A stretch of DNA of 5,606 bases from Promethearchaeota archaeon (GTDB lineage Archaea; Asgardarchaeota; Lokiarchaeia; Sigynarchaeales; SOKP01), in the NCBI GenBank assembly GCA_019057975.1, contig JAHLWJ010000310.1, positions 1 through 5,606 on the forward strand, read 5' to 3'. Within the stretch, counting starts at the first letter, position 1; each line of letters opens with the position of its first letter. The notes under the pieces are model-generated. The model searched no databases. It saw only the letters and a list, made by a program, of their open reading frames with translations, and had not been told where the DNA came from. Of this stretch, positions 1 to 4,554 are shown piece by piece. The translations under genes were made by a program, and so were the position numbers.

Positions 1-69
1 TTTCTTTATTTCCCAATATTTTAATGGTCTTCTTCTTTTATAACTTTTTCTTATAGCTCTCTTTGGCAT
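1..69 (-). CDS. start of a small, very basic protein (cut by window edge)
   Basis: An ATG at 69-67 opens a frame that stays open to the window edge, giving 23 residues: MPKRAIRKSYKRRRPLK, then YWEIKK. Ten of the 23 are Lys or Arg. An AGGAAAGAAGAG purine tract lies 9-20 bases before the ATG and could serve as a weak ribosome site. The basic character recalls the small ORF ending at 206, although the two do not align clearly. Nucleic-acid binding is possible from charge alone. I do not recognise a family, and the length in view is too short to exclude a chance frame. Confidence 0.35.
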   Translation of the reverse strand, partial: MPKRAIRKSYKRRRPLKYWEIKK

Positions 70-123
70 TTCTATATCTCTTCTTTCCTACAATCAGACA
101 TTCAAATATCTTTATAAACCTTT

Positions 124-205
124 TTATTAAGTATTTTTTAATATTATAGCTTTTTATCAGGTGTTTTTATACAATAATAATATCTTATCAGGTATTATTA
201 ATAGA
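124..205. repeat. three degenerate direct repeats about 30 bp apart
   Basis: The word TTATTAAGT at 124 and TTATCAGGT at 154 and 185 recur with spacings of 30 and 31 bases, each followed by a T-rich stretch ending near TTTTTA or TTATTA. Read on the minus strand the core is ACCTGATAAnAAG. The spacing is close to three helical turns, so operator or iteron-like binding sites are possible, as are decayed tandem copies. They sit between the small ORF ending at 206 and the small gene starting at 69, where a regulatory role would fit. The high AT content makes part of the match cheap. Confidence 0.4.
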
Positions 206-331
206 TCAAAATTCAAGTAATTTTTCTTTACCTTTTAATACTTTTAGATCATGACTGTATTTAATTGGGAACTCTATTAAATCAATTGGGAATTTAAACT
301 TTTTCAATTTATATTTTTGTCTTTCTTTCAT
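206..331 (-). CDS. small basic protein, 41 aa, related to the peptide at 2908-2964
   Basis: ATG at 331-329 opens a frame of 41 residues ending at TGA 208-206. It begins MKERQKYKLKKFKFPIDL and continues with EFPIKY and a Lys-rich tail. The best support for coding is a second ORF at 2964-2908 with eight identical residues in the first 18, including LK-x-FKFP, where Leu and Phe codons differ only synonymously (TTG/CTA, TTT/TTC). FP-I occurs twice within this peptide, which explains the AATTGGGAA direct repeat seen on the plus strand at 263 and 284. The ribosome site is poor (GAGAAG about 15 bases upstream). No family is recognised. It follows the HEPN gene and a TPR-like remnant. Confidence 0.45.
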   Translation of the reverse strand: MKERQKYKLKKFKFPIDLIEFPIKYSHDLKVLKGKEKLLEF

Positions 332-443
332 TTACTTTTACTTCTCAGTCTTCTCTTTATACAATCTTCTAAGTCTTTTATAAAGAATATAATAAAGTAA
401 ATATTAAGAAAAATTTATCTGATTTTTTAATTTTTGCCACTGG
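332..443. other. AT-rich gap, nothing found
   Basis: This gap separates the TPR-like remnant from the small basic ORF. I see no reading frame, hairpin with a T-run, or convincing promoter in it. Confidence 0.4.
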
Positions 444-530
444 TTAAATCGCTTTTACAATCCATAGAAACAGTTCACGCGCTTTCTCAGAGTCATCTCT
501 TTCAATATAAGCTATACCTAGAGAATGTTT
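444..530 (-). pseudogene. tetratricopeptide-like remnant
   Basis: Minus-strand codons read KHSLGIAYIERDDSEKAR, then ELFLWIVKAI and a TAA at 446-444. The pattern LGIAY-x(6)-S/Y-EKA-x-ELF is the usual helix-turn-helix signature of a TPR unit. There is no ATG, GTG or TTG start in frame, and a TAA lies immediately upstream at 533-531. The frame is the same as that of the HEPN gene ending at 573: between them are 13 sense codons and that one further stop. It is therefore best read as the decayed C-terminal end of a lost TPR gene. A coincidental frame is possible, but the codon content looks protein-like and is less AT-rich than the flanks. Confidence 0.45.
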
Positions 531-572
531 TTAGGTATTTACCTTTGTTTTAGATTTAATAATACCACTTTG

Positions 573-1649
573 TTAATCAACCCAAGATTCAGCCTCTTTA
601 AATATAAAATTTGAGCCATTTGGGAGTTTATATTTAGTTGTATATTTTAATTTAAAATCAAGTTCACCATTGCATTTTAAAGATATAATATTTTGTTTAT
701 TAGTTACTTTTACCCCCGGAAACTTTTCAGGAATAATACTAGAACTTAATAATAAATTTTCTATAATACCTTTTTGGATAAAATAAGTCTCCACCCGTAC
801 TCTTAGAGGTTTTTTCTTTATAAAATTTTTAAACATAGAATCTTTTTGAATATTTAATAATACTAAGATTCCATAAATTATGGCTCTCCTCATTGGTTCC
901 AAATAATTATTCAATTCATTTATAAAACTATCACTTAGTTCATCATATTTTGTAGCTCCATGAAATAACCTATTTCTTGCATCTTTTATTTTTTTAAACG
1001 CATAGGGGCTATTTACTTTTTTTTGTCTAAAAATATCCTCTAATCCATCCCATTTCCTCTTTTTTCCTAGAAGAGGTTCTAGTACGTTTAAAGCAATAAA
1101 ATAAGAGATAAATTCATCAACTACAATTCTTGAATCAATCCCTTTTCGTAGCCATGAAAGTGACCGCATTATTCTTCTTTTAGATTTTGAATTAATAAAA
1201 GAATTCCAAATCATATCAAATCTTTTTTTATCTATCTGAATAAGAGATGAAGTTGAAAATTTTTCTTCAAATGGAAATATAAAAAATTTTGTAGGACAAG
1301 AATTCTTATTAGTTGAGTCAACGACACTGATTAATTTTGCAGGCTTACAGGAAGAAAGTGACTCAAAACTAATTATATTTAAAATGTTCTCAACTAAATT
1401 TTTAGATTTTTTGATAGCCCGATCTTCATCAATTTCTTTAATATGGACTATAAACCCAAGACCAATGTGAATTTTTAAATTATTATGTTCTTTTAAACAG
1501 TCATATAAATAAATTTTTGCATTCATTTTAGGGTATAAAAAATCCCATCTAGGAAGAGGAATTTTTTGGTGTCCAATTCTTTTAGAAAGTGAAGATAAAG
1601 TCTTTGTAAGATAATGTATATAAAATTCTTTCAATTTACCCCCTTCCAT
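573..1649 (-). CDS. HEPN-domain protein, possible RNase (MauJ/ApeA-like HEPN type)
   Basis: The protein has up to 358 residues. The diagnostic element is DARNRLFHGA near 223-232, with R225-x4-H230, matching the Rx4-6H motif of HEPN ribonucleases; the polar N226 that usually follows the Arg is present. It sits in a helical region (about 155-270) that begins LSWLRKGIDSR and then VVDEFISYFIALNVLEPL, the layout of the Apea-like/MauJ HEPN group. The first 140 residues and the last 80 are not recognised; the C-terminal part looks beta-rich. HEPN proteins of this type act in RNA cleavage in toxin-antitoxin and abortive-infection systems, but many members have no known role. No clear antitoxin partner lies beside it. 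The start is uncertain: the ATG at 1649 has no ribosome site, whereas an AAGGGGGT inside codons 2-4 points to a TTG start at 1634, giving 353 residues. A TPR-like remnant follows in the same frame. Confidence 0.85.
   Translation of the reverse strand: MEGGKLKEFYIHYLTKTLSSLSKRIGHQKIPLPRWDFLYPKMNAKIYLYDCLKEHNNLKIHIGLGFIVHIKEIDEDRAIKKSKNLVENILNIISFESLSSCKPAKLISVVDSTNKNSCPTKFFIFPFEEKFSTSSLIQIDKKRFDMIWNSFINSKSKRRIMRSLSWLRKGIDSRIVVDEFISYFIALNVLEPLLGKKRKWDGLEDIFRQKKVNSPYAFKKIKDARNRLFHGATKYDELSDSFINELNNYLEPMRRAIIYGILVLLNIQKDSMFKNFIKKKPLRVRVETYFIQKGIIENLLLSSSIIPEKFPGVKVTNKQNIISLKCNGELDFKLKYTTKYKLPNGSNFIFKEAESWVD
1638..1645 (-). promoter_or_regulatory. ribosome binding site favouring a TTG start at 1634
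   Basis: The minus strand reads AAGGGGGT, seven of eight matches to AAGGAGGT, followed by AAA and then TTG at 1634-1632. The spacing is slightly short. Upstream of the ATG at 1649 the sequence is AT-rich with no purine tract of this kind, so initiation at TTG is the better supported choice. Confidence 0.45.
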
Positions 1650-1770
1650 ATATGACGTCTTATAAAAATATTAATTTTACCCCTTTTTTGTATTTAATTT
1701 CGGCTAATCCGTTTTATATTATATGTTTAATTAGTATTAATTTTTTGTTAAATCGATTTTACACTATAGT

Positions 1771-1860
1771 TTACTTTTTTATTCTTTCACTAATAGCCTC
1801 TAAAACTTTCATAGTTAATTTTTGTTGTTCAATCAATTGATCTACTAAGTTTTTAAGTAT
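1771..1860 (-). CDS. small coiled-coil-like ORF without a standard start
   Basis: The frame ending at TAA 1773-1771 reads ILKNLVDQLIEQQKLT, then MKVLEAISERIKK, preceded by KEER and a stop at 1875-1873. The heptad-like spacing of Leu, Val and Ile and the Gln/Glu/Lys surface suggest a short amphipathic or coiled-coil helix. No ATG, GTG or TTG lies at a sensible place: the first ATG is residue 17, and TTG at 1836 has no ribosome site. An AGAGGAAAG tract sits directly before the codon ATA at 1860, at a spacing of five bases from GAGG. Either ATA is used, the start has mutated, or this is the tail of a lost gene. It lies about 120 bases ahead of the HEPN gene, where a small antitoxin would be expected, but nothing here proves that role. 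Confidence 0.35.
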   Translation of the reverse strand: MLKNLVDQLIEQQKLTMKVLEAISERIKK

Positions 1861-1987
1861 TCTTTCCTCTTTTTATTTTATCCTCTTAATTTTTATGAAG
1901 ATTTTCAGGTTAAATATTGATAATGATTATTACAGTATTAGATATATTAAACACTGATACATAGGCAAAAATAATTTATTAAAAAAT

Positions 1988-2015
1988 GTTATATGAAAAT
2001 AACGTAAAAGATCAA
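1988..2015 (-). promoter_or_regulatory. possible sigma-70-type promoter
   Basis: The minus strand has TTGATC at 2015-2010 (four of six to TTGACA) and TATAAC at 1993-1988 (five of six to TATAAT), separated by 16 bases. It would transcribe the small ORF at 1860 and the HEPN gene after a leader of about 120 bases. Such matches are frequent by chance in DNA this AT-rich. Confidence 0.22.
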
Positions 2016-2166
2016 AACTAATTATTACTAAAAAATACTAAAAACACATACAAACCTAAAAGAGTTACATTTAAAAAATAATATAATATATATTAAAGCG
2101 GGGTATAAAATGTTGATTTTGGGGCTATTTTGAGCGTTTTTTTATTTTGATTCTATAAAAATAGAC

Positions 2167-2205
2167 TACTTTCTAAGAATGAAGCTGGTTATAAGTACTT
2201 TCTAA
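2167..2205. repeat. 10-bp direct repeat TACTTTCTAA
   Basis: TACTTTCTAA occurs at 2167-2176 and again at 2196-2205, a period of 29 bases. The second copy overlaps the left arm and loop of the inverted repeat at 2189-2222. Meaning unknown; it could be a remnant of a short tandem duplication. Confidence 0.4.
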
Positions 2206-2222
2206 ACAATATATACTTATAA
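2189..2222. repeat. 9-bp inverted repeat after the gene ending at 2229
   Basis: TTATAAGTA at 2189-2197 and TACTTATAA at 2214-2222 are exact reverse complements around a 16-base loop. It begins only six bases beyond the stop codon of the gene ending at 2229. The stem is AT-rich and no T-run follows on the minus strand, so it is not a standard intrinsic terminator. It could be a 3' end stabilising hairpin or a protein-binding site. Confidence 0.4.
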
Positions 2223-2228
2223 TAATTA

Positions 2229-2837
2229 TCAAATCCAATTTTTCGTGTAATGACAATAGTTGTACTCATCAATATACTTTAAAGGGTTAATCTCTTTTGG
2301 TAATTTTCTCTCTAACTCCTTACATTGCTTTTTAGAAATTTTCATAAATTGCCAATACCTATCTGCATTTGTGCCTCTAGTTCCCAAATGAATTCCATAA
2401 GCTTTTACAATAGTACTATCCCAAATTGGGAAAAACCTTGGAGCAAGAAGATGAAGCGATTTGGCTGCTCCAACAGGACCAAGAACTTTCTCAAAGTCAA
2501 TAAATATTTTAGAAATTTTATCCCTCTCATTTTCAAGAAGTAATAGTATTGATCGGTTACGGAAGTTATTTATTATACTCTCAGAATATTTTTCAACAAG
2601 ATTATCGATTTTTTTAAAATGATCATTGTCAAAACCCCTGTATTGATAGTAAGCTCTGTTCCATGTTTGGAGAAGGACTGCTAATGCTTCTGATAATGTA
2701 ACCTTGGTCTTTTCTTTAATAGATAGTTCAATAAGCTCAGTAGCAACCTTATAAAAAAGATCTCTTGGTTCATTTTTCAAAAAGACCTTTCGTGCTTTCT
2801 TTAAATCTTTTATTGATGGACATTTATATTTTCCCAT
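2229..2837 (-). CDS. unrecognised helical protein with a HhH-GPD-like core motif
   Basis: The protein has 202 residues, is mostly helical, and has no signal peptide or membrane segment. The most conserved-looking part is LGPVGAAKSLHLL then APRFFPIWDSTI and KAYG (about 119-148). Its order, a G-x-G hairpin, a helix, then F-P-x-x-D-(S/T)-x-I/V, resembles the GVGxKTA...VDTHV segment of HhH-GPD DNA glycosylases, with K126 and D140 as candidate equivalents of functional residues. This is my inference; the usual LPGVG hairpin and any iron-sulphur cysteines are absent, so enzyme activity is not shown. The C-terminus, PLKYIDEYNYCHYTK, also looks conserved. The ATG at 2837 has a modest ribosome site, GAGTGG, five bases upstream. 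Stray proteins of this type occur in accessory and defence regions; its direct role is unknown. Confidence 0.75.
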   Translation of the reverse strand: MGKYKCPSIKDLKKARKVFLKNEPRDLFYKVATELIELSIKEKTKVTLSEALAVLLQTWNRAYYQYRGFDNDHFKKIDNLVEKYSESIINNFRNRSILLLLENERDKISKIFIDFEKVLGPVGAAKSLHLLAPRFFPIWDSTIVKAYGIHLGTRGTNADRYWQFMKISKKQCKELERKLPKEINPLKYIDEYNYCHYTKNWI

Positions 2838-2907
2838 TTAAACCACTCATAGATAAGAGTATTTTAATAAGTAATTTAATAATGTTTAAAATCACTCCAA
2901 AAATGAT

Positions 2908-2964
2908 TTAAGATTCCATTGGGAATTTGAATCTTTTTAGTTCTTTATTTTTTGTTTTTTTCAT
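2908..2964 (-). CDS. short basic peptide, 18 aa, related to the ORF at 206-331
   Basis: ATG at 2964-2962 opens an 18-residue frame, MKKTKNKELKRFKFPMES, ending with TAA at 2910-2908. It aligns without gaps to the first 18 residues of the 41-residue ORF at 331, sharing M, K, L, K, F, K, F, P plus K/R, I/M and D/E exchanges, and the DNA upstream and inside is also similar. Compared with that copy it stops early, so it may be a truncated relative. The ribosome site is weak. It lies about 70 bases ahead of the gene starting at 2837 and so could be a leader peptide for it. Confidence 0.35.
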   Translation of the reverse strand: MKKTKNKELKRFKFPMES

Positions 2965-2995
2965 TTTTTATTTTTGTCACTTTCTTAACTATTTT

Positions 2996-3075
2996 TTATA
3001 ATATTTTTCTTTGCTTAGCTACCTCTTCAAACTCTAGCAGTTTATCTACCGTCTGTAGTTTAATAAATAAGCCAT
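2996..3075 (-). pseudogene. frameshifted small ORF
   Basis: Just after the zinc-ribbon gene an ATG at 3075 with an AAGGGT tract nine bases before it reads MAYLLNYRR and stops at 3048-3046. In a neighbouring frame the codons read on as TVDKLLEFEEVAKQRKIL to a TAA at 2998-2996. Joining the two by one frameshift near 3050 would give a helical peptide of about 26 residues. The second part has protein-like composition (Glu, Lys, Leu, Val) and its own frame, open from 3112, has no standard start. I do not recognise it. Confidence 0.35.
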
Positions 3076-3096
3076 CTTGTTTTACCCTTCGCTTTT

Positions 3097-3906
3097 TTAA
3101 TAAGTTGGAAGTTTAATTTCTTTTGGCTCATTTGTACCGAAGGCTATTTCAACTAAAACGGGCAAAGCATCATTTGGGGTTACTGGTCCTTTCATACTCG
3201 AAATGATTGGCTCGATAGCTTTTAGAGCTATTTGTTTAAAGTCATTTTGATTAATTTCCATTATTTTCATCAAATCCCGAGTGGCATTTACAATTCCAGG
3301 AACTAATCTTCTAAATTCTGGATTCCACGGGCTTCCAAGATAGCGAGGGTTAATAAACCCTGATTTTACCATAATCTTTACTTTATCAAGTTCGTCGAGT
3401 CCACACATATCATAGTAATGAACTTCACAATGCATAGAGAGAGCTTGTTTTTCCCTTCCTTCTCTTATAAGATGTGTAGCCATATCAAGTGTAATATTAC
3501 GATAAGCAAAAAAGTCACCGGCTCTAGCTGCTTTCATCCGAGCTTTATTGAAATATCCCCAAGCCTTATTGTATTCTCCACTTGCATGAGCTACTTTCCC
3601 GAGGTATTGTGCTTTTTCGTAGGTTGTCCTACCTTTAGGGAGATACTTTGCAGCTTCCCACCATTCAGCAGCTTCTTGTTGCAGATGATATTTTGTCCAT
3701 TCCTTTTCAATTGCTAAGGCTCCTTCTTCTGTAATGATTACTTTCTCACGGTCGGAAGGACGTGTGCGTACATAATACACCTTTTCACAGTGAGGGCATT
3801 TTGACTTTCTTTTTGGTATTTTGCCCAAATCTTCGTGACAATTTGGGCACTTAGCATCTTTTTGAAGATACCCAAACTCACTTTTATTTTTGTCTACACA
3901 GGTCAT
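3097..3906 (-). CDS. zinc-ribbon protein with helical-repeat body
   Basis: The 269-residue protein has two CxxC pairs, C20-P-N-C23 and C37-P-H-C40, separated by a basic KIPKRKSK stretch, which is a classic zinc ribbon. Then comes YYVRTRPSDREKVIITEEG, a segment I associate with a widespread family of bacterial zinc-ribbon proteins of unknown function. Residues 70-165 are rich in Ala, Trp and Tyr and look like TPR-type helical pairs (for example AHASGEYNKAWGYFNKA, with DMATHLIREGREKQAL after it). The remainder is helical and ends EIKLPTY. The start at 3906 is firm: a perfect AAAGGAGGT at 3922-3914 precedes the ATG by seven bases. The gene is visibly less AT-rich than its neighbours, which may mean a different origin or stronger selection. 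It probably acts in the cytoplasm through nucleic-acid or protein binding; no catalytic residues are visible. Confidence 0.85.
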   Translation of the reverse strand: MTCVDKNKSEFGYLQKDAKCPNCHEDLGKIPKRKSKCPHCEKVYYVRTRPSDREKVIITEEGALAIEKEWTKYHLQQEAAEWWEAAKYLPKGRTTYEKAQYLGKVAHASGEYNKAWGYFNKARMKAARAGDFFAYRNITLDMATHLIREGREKQALSMHCEVHYYDMCGLDELDKVKIMVKSGFINPRYLGSPWNPEFRRLVPGIVNATRDLMKIMEINQNDFKQIALKAIEPIISSMKGPVTPNDALPVLVEIAFGTNEPKEIKLPTY

Positions 3907-3976
3907 TCTTAAAACCTCCTTTTATTTGTATTATGCTATTTTAATATTTCTTTTTTATATGTTGTATTTTTTAACC

Positions 3977-3999
3977 ATCATTAAATATAACTTAATGAT
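3977..3999. promoter_or_regulatory. 8-bp inverted repeat upstream of the zinc-ribbon gene
   Basis: ATCATTAA at 3977-3984 and TTAATGAT at 3992-3999 are exact reverse complements around a seven-base spacer, giving a 23-bp dyad about 70-90 bases ahead of the start at 3906. The size and position fit an operator for a dimeric repressor. It also lies just after the triple stop of the methyltransferase remnant, so a 3' hairpin of that transcript is an alternative. I could not identify convincing -35 and -10 boxes next to it. Confidence 0.35.
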
Positions 4000-4007
4000 T
4001 TCTATTA

Positions 4008-4112
4008 CTAAAAAATGGGACGGTAAAGATAAATTAAATCAATACAGCTATCTGGGAATTTTTTTAACCAGGTTAAATTATCACCACAATAAATTACATT
4101 CTCTAATTTCAT
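4008..4112 (-). pseudogene. N-terminal remnant of a beta-class DNA N4/N6 methyltransferase
   Basis: A strong ribosome site, AAAGGAGAT, precedes the ATG at 4112. The frame gives 34 residues: MKLENVIYCGDNL, TWLKKFPDSCIDLIYL, then YRPIF and the stops TAG, TAA, TAG in a row. IY-x-GDN-L-x-WL-K-x-FPD-x-x-IDLIYLDPPF is the standard opening of N4/N6 DNA methyltransferases in which motif IV (DPPF/Y) lies near the N-terminus. Here the reading is faithful up to IYL, and the catalytic Asp-Pro-Pro-Phe is replaced by Tyr-Arg-Pro-Ile. All later motifs, including the FxGxG cofactor site, are missing. The enzyme cannot be active. Whether the break came from point mutations or from recombination at this spot is not clear. 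The fragment may still be translated, because its start signals are intact. Confidence 0.8.
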
Positions 4113-4164
4113 TTTTATATATCTCCTTTTAATTTTATGAGTTTATTAATTAATTCTTTTTCTC

Positions 4165-4292
4165 TTTTTTATAGACTGAACAAACTGAACATAAATTTCT
4201 TATATTTTTTTATAGAGTCGCAAAAGTCGTAATATTTCTTTTTAACTAATAAGTTTTAATTGCCTTTTTTATAGACTCCAAAAACTCCAATT
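4165..4292. repeat. three elements with a different word duplicated at 9-bp period
   Basis: Three sites begin with the same TTTTTATAG, ending at 4174, 4215 and 4274. Directly after it, each has a 9-bp unit followed by a near-copy: ACTGAACAA/ACTGAACAT (4175-4192), AGTCGCAAA/AGTCGTAAT (4216-4233), ACTCCAAAA/ACTCCAATT (4275-4292). The unit differs between sites but is repeated within each site, and the period is nine every time. On the minus strand each ends CTATAAAAAA. The three fall in different reading frames relative to that tail, so a shared peptide does not explain them. Possible readings are tandem target-site duplications, a family of direct-repeat binding sites, or slippage products beside a conserved motif. 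Confidence 0.6.
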
Positions 4293-4348
4293 TTTATATC
4301 TATCTTTAATCTCTTAATATGTTATTTATAAAGCTAACCTAACGCGAT

Positions 4349-4382
4349 ATCTATATAATGGTAGCATCTATATAATGCTAGA
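4349..4382. repeat. 17-bp tandem duplication containing a small hairpin
   Basis: ATCTATATAATGGTAGC at 4349-4365 is followed directly by ATCTATATAATGCTAGA at 4366-4382, 15 of 17 bases the same. The difference creates an exact inverted repeat, TAGCAT (4362-4367) and ATGCTA (4375-4380), with a seven-base loop. It lies 35-70 bases beyond the end of the small membrane ORF at 4417. With no T-run it is not a clear terminator. Binding sites in tandem, or a recent slippage, are both possible. Confidence 0.5.
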
Positions 4383-4416
4383 AGGATAATCTCTCAGTAG
4401 CCCTTCCTCTTCATTT

Positions 4417-4554
4417 TTACTTCTTAATTACCGCAGTAGTTATAATTAATATTACTCCTATAATTAAAAGTGCCCAGCCATATTGAAGCTGAACCGACTG
4501 CATTAATAAATCAGCCACACCCTTAAATAGATTCTCTGCTAATTCAGTTTCTAT
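4417..4554 (-). CDS. small single-pass membrane peptide (start uncertain)
   Basis: The frame ending at TAA 4419-4417 reads IETELAENLFKGVADLL, MQSVQLQ, then YGWALLIIGVILIITTAVIKK. The last part is a clear membrane helix of about 18 residues closed by KK, preceded by an amphipathic helix. This order resembles small holin-like or membrane-regulatory peptides, but no family is recognised. A stop lies at 4560-4558. The natural start position overlaps the end of the preceding small ORF as ATAG, the place where ATGA is usual, so the first codon would be ATA at 4554. Alternatives are GTG at 4518 (33 residues) and ATG at 4503 (28 residues), both with poor spacing from an AAGGGT tract. Coupled translation with the upstream gene is likely if the ATA is used. 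Confidence 0.5.
   Translation of the reverse strand: METELAENLFKGVADLLMQSVQLQYGWALLIIGVILIITTAVIKK

Larger units (their letters stand above)
1876..2228. other. gene-free stretch of about 350 bases
   Basis: I find no supportable gene here. The stretch holds a possible minus-strand promoter (1988-2015), a GC-rich pocket in very AT-rich DNA at 2097-2136 with two GGGG runs 21 bases apart and TATTTTGA repeated at 2126 and 2143, a 10-bp direct repeat at 2167/2196, and a 9-bp inverted repeat just after the gene ending at 2229. The peptides readable here (for example 10 codons starting at the ATG near 1962) are too short to support. Confidence 0.5.

Noticed and set aside
1652..1840. Plus-strand hydrophobic ORF
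   Set aside because: Made of T-rich DNA, has no ribosome site, and lies opposite a more protein-like minus-strand frame (1771-1860).
2024..2036. 13-14 base match with 4003-4016 (ATTACTAAAAAAT) as a dispersed repeat
   Set aside because: AT-only simple sequence of this length can recur by chance here, and the flanks do not match.
2151..2160. CTATAAAA on the plus strand as another duplicated-word element
   Set aside because: The bases beside it are not duplicated at nine or any nearby period.
2325..2543. Plus-strand ORF
   Set aside because: Entirely antisense to the gene at 2229-2837, with no ribosome site or recognisable protein character.
3418..3717. Plus-strand ORF
   Set aside because: Antisense to the zinc-ribbon gene; its Phe/Ser/Cys-rich product is a typical shadow.
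3890..4132. Plus-strand ORF
   Set aside because: Opposite the methyltransferase remnant and the upstream region of the zinc-ribbon gene, both better supported on the minus strand.
4165..4292. CRISPR array
   Set aside because: The shared part is only about 10 bases, the spacing is uneven (41 and 59), and there are no spacer-like segments between proper repeats.
4381..4410. Intrinsic terminator (GAAGG/CCTTC stem) after the small membrane ORF
   Set aside because: Only five pairs, a 16-base loop and no T-run on the minus strand.
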